This document shows, one piece after another, positions 52,689 through 62,890 of a DNA stretch of 64,000 nt (position 1 is its first letter; each line of letters begins with the position of its first letter). Below the pieces are notes generated by a model. That model had not been told where the DNA came from. It was given only the letters and a program-made list of their open reading frames with translations, and did not search any database. The stretch lies in assembly GCA_963827585.1 (NCBI GenBank), contig CAWHCK010000042.1, positions 51,220 to 115,219 on the forward strand, read 5' to 3'. Source of the DNA: VAZQ01 sp963827585. GTDB lineage: Bacteria; Pseudomonadota; Alphaproteobacteria; Rhizobiales; Xanthobacteraceae. The translations under genes and the position numbers were made by a program.

Positions 52689-53867
52689 ATGAAGCTCACC
52701 CCCACCGAGATCAAGAAACTCGTGCTCCCGCCTGGTGTCGTCGACAAGGTGTTCTGGGACGATGACGTCGGCGGCTTTGGGCTGCGCCTGCGCGCCGGTG
52801 GGAGCGCGAGCTACATCGTGCAGTACGATCTCGGCGGCAAGTCGCGCCGGGTGACGCTCGGTCCCGTCACGTTGCTCGACAACAGCGTGGCCCGCGCCAA
52901 GGCCAAGGACCTGCTGGCACGAGTGAGACTCGGCGGTGATCCGGGCGCCGAGAAGCGCGTACGCCGTGCGCAGGCAGCGGAGACCTTCGGCGCTCTGCTG
53001 AAGCGCTACTTCATCATGCAGCAGCGCGCGGTCAGGCAAAGCAGCTACGAGCAGACCGAGCGACGGCTGCTCAGGCTTGCTCTCCTCTGCACCCGCTGCC
53101 GCTCACCACCATCGACCGCCGTACTCTCTCCGCCCTGCTCGGGTCGGTCGCCGACGATCGTGGTCCGACTGCAGCCGTCAACTTGCACAGCTCGCTGAGC
53201 GGATACTTCACTTGGTTGGTCGGTGAGGGTCTGCTCGATCAGAACCCGATGCTTGGTGTCAACAAGCCGAGGTCTGGACCGGCGCGGGACCGGGTGCTCA
53301 GCGAGGATGAGCTGCGCACCTTGTGGGCGGCGCTCGGCGACGACGACTACTCCAACATCATTCGCCTGTTGATCTACACCGGCTGTCGCCACGATGAGAT
53401 CGGCAGTCTGCAATGGAGCGAGGTTAACCTCGACAGAGCGACGCTTGAGCTGCCAGCGGTGCGCATGAAGAACGGCAGGCCGCATATCGGTGCCGGTGGG
53501 CGACTCGCCCTCGCCATTCTGCGCAAACGCCAGCACGACGGGCGCGTTCACGTCTTCGGACAGAACGGTTTCCAAGATTGGTCGCGCTCGCGGGCGAAGC
53601 TCGACCAAGCCATCGGCGGCGAACGGCCGACCTGGACGCTGCACGATCTGAGGAGGTCGATCTCGACCACGATGAACGGCAGGCTCGGTATCCAGCCGCA
53701 CGTCGTCGAGCGGGTGTTGGCGCATGTCCAGACTGGCATCAGCGCGGTCTACAATCAGTATGAGTACGCCGTCGAAAAGCGGCGGGCGCTCCAAGTGGGC
53801 CGCGTATGTCGATGCGGTGGTGACCGGCCAGCGAGCGAGCGCGCAGGTCGTGCAATTGCGGAGATGA
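52689..53867 (+). CDS. Tyrosine recombinase (phage-type integrase), two or more frameshifts
   Basis: The N-terminal part starts MKLTPTEIKKLVLPPGVVDK with an Arm-type DUF4102 domain (GFGLRLRAGGSASYIVQYDL). After a shift near 53080-53180 the core and catalytic domains continue: LLIYTGCRHDEIGSLQW (catalytic Arg), LHDLRRSISTTM (His-x2-Arg), VLAHVQTG and YNQYEY (Tyr). Near 53480-53530 and near 53795 further shifts occur; the corrected end is WAAYVDAVVTGQRASAQVVQ... to TGA at 53867. It would integrate and excise the adjoining island. No att site is identified. Confidence 0.82.
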
Positions 53868-53933
53868 TATACATAGCGGGCCGCCACGACGCGCGAACGT
53901 CGTGAGCCCCTAATCCGCACCATGGAGGCAACC

Positions 53934-54543
53934 ATGGCGAGGATCACCGATCCTAGCACGCCGGAAGAATTGTTGTGGCGCGATGCCGTCGGAGCTGGTA
54001 GCGGAGTTGACGGGATCGCTGACGTCTGCCGAAGCCTTGCTGATTGGGTACCTGCCAGAAAACATTGGCCTCCGATACGTGTTGGAGGAGGGCTTATCGT
54101 CGCGGGATTTCCGGTCAAATCCGCTCCAGACAAGCAGGGGAGCGAACCTCCTGACGATAGGAAGGAGGTGTGGGTCAATCGCGACCCTACTCCGCACGAC
54201 CAAAGGTTCTGGCACCCCGACAGTGCCGCTGGCGAGCGACTTCATCATCAATCGGGAAGACAGCAGCGCGCGCTGGACTGGTCCTCCCAAATATCTGCCG
54301 CTGAAACATTTCAAACCGCCGCCCACCGATTTCACGGTGCAGCTGATCTTTCTGCGCCGCGACGACATCATCAAGGTGCTGCGATTCGCCAGGCTCCTGC
54401 CAGCAGCAGCGGCTACGCCGGAGCCGCCAAAGGGTGTCACCGAGCGATTTGTCTATGAGTGGATGAAGGATCATCCGCCTTACAAGGGTGAGGACGACTA
54501 CGCTCAAGAGGGGACTTTCCGCACCGGCCAGATAAGCGCGTAG
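53934..54543 (+). CDS. Hypothetical island protein, probable frameshift
   Basis: GGAGG six bases ahead marks the ATG at 53934 (MARITDPSTPEELLWRDAVG). The best-looking later frame, from about 54190, reads LASDFIINREDSSARWTG, then TDFTVQLIFLRRDDIIKVLR and FVYEWMKDHPPYKGEDDYAQ to a stop at 54543. It lies in another frame, so one shift between 53990 and 54190 is likely. I do not recognise the protein; the FVYEWMKDHPP end resembles small phage or island proteins. It follows the integrase by 66 bases. Confidence 0.45.
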
Positions 54544-54605
54544 AGCTTAAACGAATTCGCAATCTCGTTGGGCAGTACCGGCCCCAATTTGAAATTGAAC
54601 AACCC

Positions 54606-54676
54606 GTTCCCGCGGGAACGCGGGCCCGTTCCGGAAACGTAAGTTATTGCGACCTCCTGCTTTCCCGTCACGGGAA
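54606..54676. promoter_or_regulatory. Cluster of TTCCCG/CGGGAA dyads upstream of a small HTH-like gene
   Basis: GTTCCCGCGGGAAC (54606-54619) is a perfect 14-bp palindrome. GTTCCGGAAAC (54628-54638) is a partial one. TTCCCGTCACGGGAA (54662-54676) has perfect 7-bp arms around one base. All lie within 71 bases and 37 bases before the ATG at 54713. They look like repeated operators for a repressor; which protein binds is unknown. Confidence 0.5.
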
Positions 54677-54712
54677 TAGGTCGCGGGAATGAGGCGGGTT
54701 TATCCTGCCTAC

Positions 54713-54927
54713 ATGACCACGAAAAACACGCGACCCAAGCTGACTGATTTGAGCCCGCTGGAGCAGCGCCGGAAAATTTCCGTGCAAGCCGCGGCCGACC
54801 TCAACAGCGTCCCCACGAGAGCACCTTCCGCCGCCACTACGGGCATCTCATCAAGCGCATCTCGAAGCGGCGGCAGGCGGTCGAGCTGGCCGATGCGATA
54901 AGCCTACCCCCCGCAGACGCCGACTGA
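54713..54927 (+). CDS. Small DNA-binding-like (AlpA/excisionase-type) protein, frameshifted
   Basis: MTTKNTRPKLTDLSPLEQRR begins the frame, followed by AAADLNSV. One base shift near 54814 then gives ESTFRRHYGHLIKRISKRRQ and AVELADAISLPP to TGA at 54927. The pattern (short helix, then TFRRHY ... I-x-R-x-S-x-RR) is that of small helix-turn-helix proteins that select excisionase or regulatory roles in rhizobial islands. It lies behind the TTCCCG dyad cluster, so autoregulation is possible. Confidence 0.5.
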
Positions 54928-55058
54928 TTAGGAACAGCCGCGCCCGAGCGCCGTCGGCTCGGGAATGCGTGGGGTCACAGGCGGAGAGGGCGACCGAGCC
55001 TCGAGTGGTTTCCAAGCTCGGTCGCCGGAGTCCAGCAGCAACCTAAAAGGAGGTTTCC

Positions 55059-55477
55059 ATGCTGCCACTAGCGTCTTATCTACCCTCAACTTCCGCTGCC
55101 GTCAAAAGCTCCCAGCACTACCGCGCCCGTGGCCGTCTCATGCGGAACGGCTACTGCGTCGCGGCGCTGCGCGCTTTGAACGCGGCGGAGGTTACCTCTC
55201 TGGCAGGTTCCCCACCCTGCAGACCGCCGCCATCTGTTGCGGGACCTGCGTGGCCTATGTGCGGGCCGCCATCACGATCCTGAAGGCTGACGACATCAGG
55301 CTCGTGCGTCGCGTGCTCAAGGGGCACGAGCCGTTGTTGGCCACCGCCGCGTCGATCACCAACGCGGTCGCCTTGACCGAGACCTTCCGCAAGGCATCCG
55401 GCGCCGAGCGCGCGCTGTTCGGGCGGTGGGCTGGACCGGCTGAGGTGTTCGACACCGCGGTCGTGACGGCACTCTAA
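55059..55477 (+). CDS. Small island protein with a YVRAA helix motif, frameshifted
   Basis: AAGGAGG lies just before the ATG at 55059 (MLPLASYLPSTSAAVKSSQH). The first frame reads to about 55205 (ALRALNAAEVTSLAG); a shift leads into FPTLQTAAICCGTCVAYVRA, DIRLVRRVLKGHEPLLATAA and FDTAVVTAL at the stop (55477). The TLxxAA ... VxYVRAAI part looks like a helix-turn-helix. Paralogues are common in Bradyrhizobium phage islands; the function is unknown. A hairpin terminator follows. Confidence 0.5.
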
Positions 55478-55488
55478 TCACCAACTCA

Positions 55489-55516
55489 GGCGCCGCTCGC
55501 GAGGGCGGCGCCTTTT
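55489..55516 (+). terminator. GC-rich hairpin with T-run, island terminator 1
   Basis: GGCGCCGC (55489-55496) and GCGGCGCC (55505-55512) form an 8-bp stem, followed by TTTT. It lies 12 bases after the stop of the preceding gene. Confidence 0.8.
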
Positions 55517-55538
55517 CTCGTTTCAGGAGGAGAAAGCC

Positions 55539-55814
55539 ATGACTAGCACCAGACCCGACTACAACGACGTAGACGACCAAGAGCGTTGTTTGGCTGTGAC
55601 CCTCGTAGGCAAGAAGAGCGGGGTATATGGACCATTCAGGACCCATGCCGCCGCTTTGAGATTTATCCAAGCAAAGTGGTCGTTCACAGCCTACTCGATC
55701 GCAGGCCTCAGCTTCGCAGACTACAGACAGGTTGCCAGTCCTCACACGGTCCCCGTGAAGGAAATCGGCTGCGAGGAATACGAAGCCCTGCGCGAATCCG
55801 AACAAGCCGCCTAA
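55539..55814 (+). CDS. Hypothetical island protein (91 aa)
   Basis: AGGAGGAGAAAGCC precedes the ATG at 55539. The protein reads MTSTRPDYNDVDDQERCLAV, then GVYGPFRTHAAALRFIQAKW and ends CEEYEALRESEQAA. It is an acidic, single-domain small protein that I do not recognise. It is preceded and followed by hairpin terminators, so it is a single-gene unit in the island. Confidence 0.6.
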   Translation: MTSTRPDYNDVDDQERCLAVTLVGKKSGVYGPFRTHAAALRFIQAKWSFTAYSIAGLSFADYRQVASPHTVPVKEIGCEEYEALRESEQAA

Positions 55815-55822
55815 CCCACACC

Positions 55823-55853
55823 GCGCCGTCGCGCGAATGCGGCGGCGCCTTCT
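55823..55853 (+). terminator. GC-rich hairpin, island terminator 2
   Basis: GCGCCGTCGC (55823-55832) can pair with GCGGCGGCGC (55839-55848, one mismatch), followed by a short T-rich run. It begins 8 bases after the preceding stop and resembles terminators 1 and 3. Confidence 0.65.
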
Positions 55854-55870
55854 TCGTATCGGAGGACCAG

Positions 55871-56086
55871 ATGAAGATCATCAAGGGCTGGAACGGCGCG
55901 CGCTGGTTGTGGATCGCCATCGAAAGCGCGGTTGAAGGCAAGGAGCGCGATGTTGCTTTCACTTCCTGGGCCGACGCCGTCGCCTATCGGTGCGCGATCA
56001 ACGCTGCACGCAAGGGCGGCGGCTCGATGCAGGAGGTCGAGCAGCTGCGCGCAAAAGCCTTTAGCACTTACGGCTACAACAAGTAA
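55871..56086 (+). CDS. Hypothetical island protein (71 aa)
   Basis: GGAGGACCAG precedes the ATG at 55871. It reads MKIIKGWNGARWLWIAIESA, then FTSWADAVAYRCAINAARKG and ends AKAFSTYGYNK. No domain is known to me. It is the last gene before the apparent join at about 56.12 kb. Confidence 0.6.
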   Translation: MKIIKGWNGARWLWIAIESAVEGKERDVAFTSWADAVAYRCAINAARKGGGSMQEVEQLRAKAFSTYGYNK

Positions 56087-56089
56087 ATC

Positions 56090-56118
56090 GGCGCCGTCGT
56101 GCAAGCGGCGGCGCCCTC
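56090..56118 (+). terminator. GC-rich hairpin, island terminator 3, at the apparent join
   Basis: GGCGCCGTCG and CGGCGGCGCC (56090-56115) form the stem. The stop of the preceding gene is four bases upstream. Sequence of a different character (polA) starts within about 40 bases after it. Confidence 0.6.
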
Positions 56119-56139
56119 TGGCCGGGTTCTTCGAAGCTC

Positions 56140-58199
56140 TCTTCCGCAGTGGAGAGATATCTGCTCGCGCGCGCCGACGAGGTGCCGCAGAAAAATACCG
56201 CGAGGGCCTCAAGGCCCATGCCGACGATGCGCGTCAAAGTCGCGCCCTCGTCAAGCTCCGCACCGACGTCGACATCGCCTTCGATCCCGAGCCTTCAGAT
56301 ACCGGCGCCTCGCGCGAGAAGTGCTACCAGCTCTTTTCGCAGCTCGGATTCAGGACACTGGTCACGGAATTTGCGCCAACCGCCTCGTCCATCAGAAGGA
56401 TTACGCGGCGGTCACGACGACCGAGGCGCTCGACGATCTCATCGGCGAGCTTCGCGCGGCAGGCCGGTTCGCTTTGCGGATTGTCGCCGACGGCCCTCCT
56501 GCGTGCGTGCCACGCTGATCGGCCTTGTGTTCTCCACTGCGGCGCGCGCCGGCACGTTACGTGCCGCTCGGCCACCAGGGCTTCGGCGGCGGCAGCACAC
56601 TCGATCGACAAACCACGCTCGACCGGCTCAAGCCGATCCTCGAGGACCCGCGGATCCTCAAGGTCGGACACGACCTCAAGGCCGATGTCGTCGTGCTCGC
56701 GCGGCCACGGCGTCGCACTCACCGGCCTCGATGTCGACACCATGCTGGCGAGCTACTTGATCGACGCGACCAAATCGAGTGAGGCCCTCGAGCCGACCGT
56801 GTTGGAGCAGCTTGGCTACAAGGCGCTCACGCAAGAGGAAGTCTGCGGCAAAGGGACGAAGGCGATGCCGTTCGCCCAGGTGCCGGTTGACGAGCTGCTC
56901 GACTATGCCGGTGAGCGCGCGGATCTCGCGTTGCAATTCGCCAGTCAAGTCGCGCCGATGCTAATCTCGGCTGGCGTCGACGCGGTCTACCGTGAATTGG
57001 AGCGCCGCTCGTGCCAATCCTGGCCGACTTGGAGCGCATCGGGATCCGGGTTGACGGGCGCGCGCTCGCCTCGCAGGCAACGCTCGTCGACAAGGAGCTC
57101 GCCGATCGCAGCACGACGATCTTCGGGATGGTCGGCGAAGAGTTCAACATCAACTCGCCCGAAGCAGCTCGCGAGATATTGTTCGACAAGCTCAAGCTGC
57201 CGGTCCTGAAGCGCACGGGCACTGCGAGGACGCCGTCTACTGCGGTCGAAGTCCTCGAGGAACTGGCGCTCGGGCACGAACTGCCGCGGCTGATTCTCGA
57301 ATGGCGCGCGCTGGCGAAGCTCAAAGGGACGTACATCGACGCGCTGCCGCAGCTGATCAACCCGGAAACCGGCGCGTGCACACTCGTTCAACCAGGCGGT
57401 GGCCGCCACGGGCCGGCTGTCGAGCAGCGATCCGAATCTGCAGAACATTCCGATCCGGACCCGATCGGCCGCGAGATTCGCCGCGCGTTTATCACCGAGC
57501 CCGGCTACCGACTCATCTCGGCGGACTATTCGCAGATCGAACTGCGGGTGCTCGCGCATCTCTCCGGCGATGAAACGCTGACCGCCGCCTTTGCCCGGGG
57601 CGAGGACATTCACGATCAGACGGCGCTCAAGGTGTTTGGCGCCAACAGCGGCCTGGACCCCCACGAGCTGCGGCGACGCGCCAAGATCGTCAACTACGCG
57701 CTGCTCTACGGCAAGACCGCGTTCACGCTGGCAAAAGACATCGGCGTCACGCAGCAGGCCGCGCAGGAGTTTATCGACGCGTATTTTGCCGGCTTCCCGA
57801 AGGTGCGCGGCTATATCGATCAGACGCTCGAGGAGGCGCGGCGGACCGGGGTGGTCAAGACGATGTTTGGCCGGCGGCGGCCGGTGCCGGAGATCACCAG
57901 CCGGAACGGACAGATCCGGTCGGCGGCCGAGCGTGTCGCGGTAACCTGCCGATTCAGGGCACGGCGGCCGACATCCTCAAGCGCGCGATGATCGACGTCC
58001 ACGCGGCGCTTGAAAACGCGTTCCCCCGGCCCGCATGATCCTCACGGTGCACGACGAGTTGCTGTTCGAGGCGCCGGCGGGCAAGGCCGAGGACGTGGCG
58101 GCGCTCGTGCGGAGAAAATGGCGACGCGCCGTGCCGCTCAGCGTGCCGCTCGATGTGGATGTGGGGATTGGCGAGAACTGGAAGGAAGCGAAGTCGTAA
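56140..58199 (+). CDS. polA: DNA polymerase I, 5'-truncated and frameshifted
   Basis: Pieces in changing frames together cover the last two thirds of DNA polymerase I. The end of the 5'-3' exonuclease domain (ARADEVPQK-KYREGLKAHAD, about 56160-56280) is followed by a 3'-5' exonuclease-like domain (ILKVGHDLKADVVVLA, LTGLDVDTMLASYLID). The polymerase domain has VPILADLERIGIRVDG, then SADYSQIELRVLAHLSGDE, RRRAKIVNYALLYGKTAFTL, PIQGTAADILKRAMI and VHDELLFEAPAG; the stop at 58197-58199 ends ...IGENWKEAKS. The first about 270 residues are absent with no start codon. At least six single-base shifts interrupt it. Confidence 0.82.
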
Positions 58200-58293
58200 G
58201 CGAAGTTCAAGCAGTAACGAGCTCAAAGTTCAAAGAGACAAGTTAAGGCAGCCCTCTGCAGTGTGCACGTGGAACTGCGATTGGAACATGGAT

Positions 58294-59092
58294 CTATTTC
58301 CATTTCTCCTTCACCAATTCCCACTCCGCCTTCAACTGTGCCTCGGCGGCTCGCGCTGATCGGCGGGCAGCGGGCGGACGCGGTCGGGGATGATGCCTTC
58401 GAGCACGAGGCGATTGATGTCCGCAGCGGAAGGCCGCCGTCCGGTCGCCCATGAGCCGTGCGCGGGCCCAGCCGGCGACGGCCGCATCCCAGGCGCGCGT
58501 CGGCTTGCCGCTGCCGCGGAGCGCGACGACATTCCAGTAGCTGGCCGTCGCCGAGCCGGGACGTCTCGCGCTCTCGGCGTTCATCCGCGTGCGCAGCCGC
58601 GAGAACGCGGCACGCCGGTCCTCGGCGAGGCTCGCGGCCTGCCGATCGATGGCGCTCCCCCACCATTCGAGCATCGCGTCGTGCAGCACCGGATCCCGGC
58701 GCTTTCCAGGCCGACTGTCGAAAATCTCCGCGGCGGCGCCGAAATCGTCCTCGAGAAACAGTGACTCGCCGAGCGCCAGCAGAAACTCCAGGCGATCGCG
58801 TCGTCGAGGCCGGTCGCGCGCACGGAGCCCAGCGCGCTGCGCGCGGCGCTCAGATCGGAAGGATCGGCCGCTCCCGATAGCGTTCGAGATGCGCGCGCGC
58901 CTGCAGGATCGCCGCCGAGTCGGCGGTGGCCGGGCGCGCGCGCGCCGCAATCGCGGCCTCGATGGCCGCGTCGAACTGCCGCTGGTTGTAGAGCGCGCGG
59001 GCCGTGGCCAGATCGGCTCGTTGCGCCTGGGCGGCCGGCGGGAAGCGCAACGGCGCAGGCACGCCGACCAGCAGCGCCTCGCGCGGCAACAT
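58294..59092 (-). CDS. Secreted TPR-like hypothetical protein, frameshifted
   Basis: The ATG at 59092 opens MLPREALLVGVPAPLRF with a probable signal peptide ending near AAQAQ. It continues RADLATARALYNQRQFDAAI, AILQARAHLERYRERP, and, after shifts, pieces such as LGESLFLEDDFGAAAEIFD, NRLVLEGIIPDRVRPLPADQ and the end AEWELVKEKWK at 58294. The YNQRQFDAAIEAA and AAEIFD segments suggest tetratricopeptide repeats. At least three shifts. It is divergent from pcnB and convergent with polA. Confidence 0.6.
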
Positions 59093-59128
59093 CCGCCGAT
59101 CGTAGCACGCGCTACAATGTCGTCCCGG

Positions 59129-60530
59129 ATGACTGAGCCGGTGATCGTCCCGCGGGCGGAGCACCCGATTTCGCGCCGGAACATCGACCCGGACGCGCTC
59201 AAAGTTCTGTACCGGCTGCAGCAGTTCAACTACGCCGCTTACCTCGTCGGTGGCAGCGTGCGGGACCTGCTGCTCGGCCGGCAGCCGAAAGACTTCGACA
59301 TCGGTACCGACGCCCACCCTTACCAAATCAAGAAGCTGTTCCGGAACTGCTGGATCATCGGCCGGCGCTTCCGGCTCGCCCACGTCCGTTTCGGCAACAA
59401 GACGATCGAGGTGGCGACGTTCCGCCGCAGCATCCCGCCCGGCACCGAGATCGAGCCAGCCGAGCCCGCGGAGGAGCGCGGCGGCGGATCTGCTGATTCG
59501 CCACGACAACACCTTCGGCACGCCGGAAGAAGACGCCTTCCGGCGCGATTTCACCATCAACGCGCTCTTCTACGACATCGCGACGTTCTCGATCATCGAT
59601 TACGTCGGCGGCCTCGAGGATCTGCGCGAGGGCGTCATCCGCTCGATCGGCGACCCGCGGCAGCGCTTTCAGGAGGATCCGGTGCGGATGTTCCGCGCCG
59701 CCGCGTTTGCGGCGCGGCTCGGATTCCGCCTCGATCCGCCGGTCGTCGACGCGATGCGCAGCCATCGGCAGCTGATCGCCACCGCCTCGCCCGCACGGCT
59801 GATCGAGGAGTACTACAAGGTGCTGCGCTCCGGCGCGGCCGAACAGACCTTTCGGCTGCTGGCCGAACATGGGCTGCTCGAGCCGATCACGCCGGAGCTG
59901 CACCACAGCGCCGGCGAAGAGGCGATGTGGCAGGCGCTGGCCGACTCGATCGGTACCGGCGCGATTCGACTCGACCCTGAAGGCCTCACCAACGCCGTCC
60001 TGCTCGGCACGCTGCTCGTCCCGCTCGGCTTGATGCCACGCCGGAGAGGAAGCGACCGCAGAAGGCGATGGGCGATCGATCGGGACGACGGCGATGCGGA
60101 GACGACGCAGATGACGCCGATGCGGCGAGTTGCCGTCGACCTCGCCGGCGCCGGCCGCGGCGGCCGCCGAAAGAGCCGCCGCTTCGGATCGGTCTTCTGC
60201 CGGTGGCCCGGCGCGACACCGAGCGGCTGCGGCAGATTCTCGTCGGTGCAGCGGCGCTTGATGGATCTGGAATCGTCGCCGCGCGCGAAGCGCGCGTTGA
60301 TGCATCGCGGGCCGTTTCAGGAAGCGCTGGTCTGGCTGGAGATCCACGGCCGCGCGCTGGAAGCGCTGGAGCACTGGCGCGGCTTCATCGAGGCCAGCGG
60401 CGGGCTCACCGCCCGAAGCCGGGGAAGGCGCTGCCGCCGAAGCCGCGCTACCGCCGACGGCGCACGCCGCCGCCGCCGCCGCGGCCGGCGCCGCGGCGCG
60501 GCGGCTTCAATCGCAACGCGTCCGAAGTAG
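59129..60530 (+). CDS. pcnB: Poly(A) polymerase / CCA-adding enzyme family (PcnB-like), frameshifted
   Basis: Starting MTEPVIVPRAEHPISRRNID, it has the nucleotidyltransferase motif AYLVGGSVRDLLLGRQPKDF, with D-x-D in FDIGTDAHP, then RLAHVRFGNKTIEVATFRR. After a shift near 59490 it continues DNTFGTPEEDAFRRDFTINA, QEDPVRMFRAAAFAARLGF and a helical C-terminal half ending in an Arg/Pro-rich tail. The HPISRRNIDPDALKVLYRL start marks the PcnB type, which adds poly(A) to RNA 3' ends. A further shift near 60040-60180 disturbs the later part. Exact end uncertain. Confidence 0.82.
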
Positions 60531-60577
60531 ATCCTTCGTGTCGTTCGTGCGTCCTTCGTGATTTTCGTGCCTCGTGG

Positions 60578-61671
60578 CTACCCGTGCTTTGCTTCGAACT
60601 CCCGCATGAACTCCACCAGCGCGTCGACTCCCTCTTCCGGAAACGCGTTGTAGATCGACGCGCGCATGCCGCCGACCGAGCGATGGCCCTTCAGCCCGTC
60701 GAAGCCCGCCGCCGTCGACTCCTTGACGAACGTCTTGTCGAGCTCCTCGTCGGCAGCCGGAACGTCACGTTCATCAGCGAACGGCTGTCCTTCTCCGCGG
60801 TGCCGCGATAGAAGCCCGTGCGATCGATCTCGGCGTAGAGCTTCCCGGCCTTCCGCTCGTTGACTGCCGCAATCGCCGCGAGGCCGCCCTGCGCCCAGCG
60901 CCCATTTCGCGACCAGGCCCATCAGGTAGATGCCGAAGCACGGCGGCGTGTTGTACATCGATCCGTTCTCCACCTGCACGCCATAGTTGAGCATCGTCGG
61001 CAGCGACTTGGCGGAGCGCTGCCAGCAGGTCCTCGCGGATGATGACGAGCGTGACGCCGGACGGGCCGAGGTTCTTCTGCGCGCCGGCGTAGACCAGCCC
61101 GTATTTCGCGACGTCGATCGGCCGGCTGAACATGTCCGAGGACGTGTCGCACACCAGCGGCGCGGTCCCGACCTCCGGCTCGCTTTCCACTGCGTGCCGA
61201 AGATCGTGTTGTTCGACGTGAAGTGGACGTACGCCGCGTTGGGCGTCAGCTTCAATTCGTCCTGTCGCGGAATGCGGTTGAAGTTCTCGCCCTCGGTCGA
61301 CCCGGCGACGTGCGTCGTGCCGACGCGCTGCGCTTCTTTCAGCGCCTTCTCCGCCCAGGCGCCGGTGAGGATGTAGTCGGCGATCGCGCCCGCTTGAGCA
61401 GGTTCATCGGCACCATCGAGAACTGCAGCGAGGCGCCGCCCTGGAGAAACAGCACCTTGTGCGTCGGCGGGATGTTGCCGAGCGTGCGCAGGTCGGCCTC
61501 CGTTCTCGCGAGGATGTCCTCGAAGGTCTTCGAGCGGTGGCTGATCTCGAGGACCGACATGCCGACGCCCGGGAGCGCCATCAGATCGCGCTGCGCCTCT
61601 TCGAGGACGGGGAGCGGAAGCACGGCGGGGCCGGCGGAGAAGTTGAAAATGCGGCGAACGGTGGTGGTCAT
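60578..61671 (-). CDS. serC: Phosphoserine aminotransferase, frameshifted
   Basis: The ATG at 61671 opens MTTTVRRIFNFSAGPAVLPL, followed by GVGMSVLEISHRSK and NIPPTHKVLFLQGGASLQFS. After several shifts it continues LTPNAAYVHFTSNNTIFGTQ, LVCDTSSDMFSRPIDVAKYG, VYAGAQKNLGPSGVTLVII (the Lys of AQKN binds PLP), MYNTPPCFGIYLMGLV and the end FMREFEAKHG at 60578. SerC makes phosphoserine from 3-phosphohydroxypyruvate, the second step of serine synthesis. At least four single-base shifts. It lies directly downstream of serA. Confidence 0.88.
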
Positions 61672-61683
61672 GGATGTCTTCCT

Positions 61684-62890
61684 TAATCTATGCGCACGAG
61701 CTGCAAGTCGAGGACATCTGGATGTCCGGTTGAATGGCCTCACTGTCGCCGCCTGGCGGCTCGCCGATCGAGATTGATGCGCGCCACCGCGGCCTCGGCG
61801 CCTTCGAAGATGATGTTTTCGGTCTCCTGCACGTTGAGACCGGCGTCGCGAAGCTGTTGGAAGACATGCGCGAGCACGCCCGGCTTGTCGCGGTGACGCA
61901 CGACGAGCATGTGCGTGGCCGGCGCTGCTTCGCGAGATTCACGACGTTCGGCACGCGGCCGGTTTCGATAAACGGTCGTGACAATCCGGACCGTCTCGGC
62001 GGCGATGGCTTCCTGCGCCTGATCGGTCGATGCGCCGATGTGATGCGTTCCGATGACACCGGGCAGCGATAGAGCGGATCGATCGAAGGGGCCCGGCGCC
62101 CGTCGGCTCCTTGGCAAACACGTCGAGCCCGACGCGCAGGCCCTCGTCCGGACGGCGGCGGCAAGCGCCGCGTAATCGAGCACCTCCGCGCGCGCGGTGT
62201 TGATGAGCATGGCGCCGGACGGCGTACGCTCAGAAACTCGGCACCGACAAACCCCGCGTCTCCTTGGACAGTGCGAGATGGATGCTGATGATGTCGGCAT
62301 CGCGCAACCACCTGTCGCGATCGCCGACGACCTGACCCAAATCGCTCGATGCTTGCCGCCGCGCGTCCGCGTCGCTGGTGAAGCTCGGCTCCAGACCATC
62401 ACCGGCATGCCGAACACCCGGGCGCGCCGCGCCACTTCCTGACCGATGCTGCCGAACCCGAGCAGCCCGAGCGTCCGGCCGAACAAGCCCGCGGGCCTTC
62501 GAGAATTCCTTCTTGTTCCACTTGCCGCTCAGGTCCATGACGTTTCGGCCACTCGGCGATCGAGCGCAAGCAGCAGGGCAAAGATCAACTCGGCCACCGC
62601 AACGGCGTTCTTCCCGGGGCAGTTCGACACATAGATGCCGCGGCGGGACGCGGCGGCGACGTCGATGGTGTTGACCCCGCTCCCGCACGCACGATGAGCG
62701 AAGATTGCCGGCATCGAGCATCGGCGCGGTCACCGGGTACGACGCACGACCAGCACTTGCGCACCGCTCGAGCGGATCGCCTCCACAAGGCGCTGTCTTT
62801 CAGGTCGGGATGGTACACGACGTCGCAGCCGCACGCCTTCGGCCTTCGATCCTGCTCGTTCGAAGCGCGTCCGCAACGCAGGAACTTCAT
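61684..62890 (-). CDS. serA: D-3-phosphoglycerate dehydrogenase, frameshifted
   Basis: From an ATG at 62890 (MKFL), pieces in different frames read IVRAGAGVNTIDVAAASRRG, YVSNCPGKNAVAVAELIFAL, TLGLLGFGSIGQEVARRARV (NAD-binding G-x-G-x2-G), DADIISIHLALSKETRGL and GAMLINTARAEVLDYAAL. The C-terminal ACT-like part is GLNVQETENIIFEGAEAAVA ending near VLDLQLVRID at 61684. This is the first serine-pathway enzyme. Five or more shifts. It overlaps the DUF1015 stop as ATGA and precedes serC by a few bases, so a DUF1015-serA-serC operon is clear. Confidence 0.87.
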
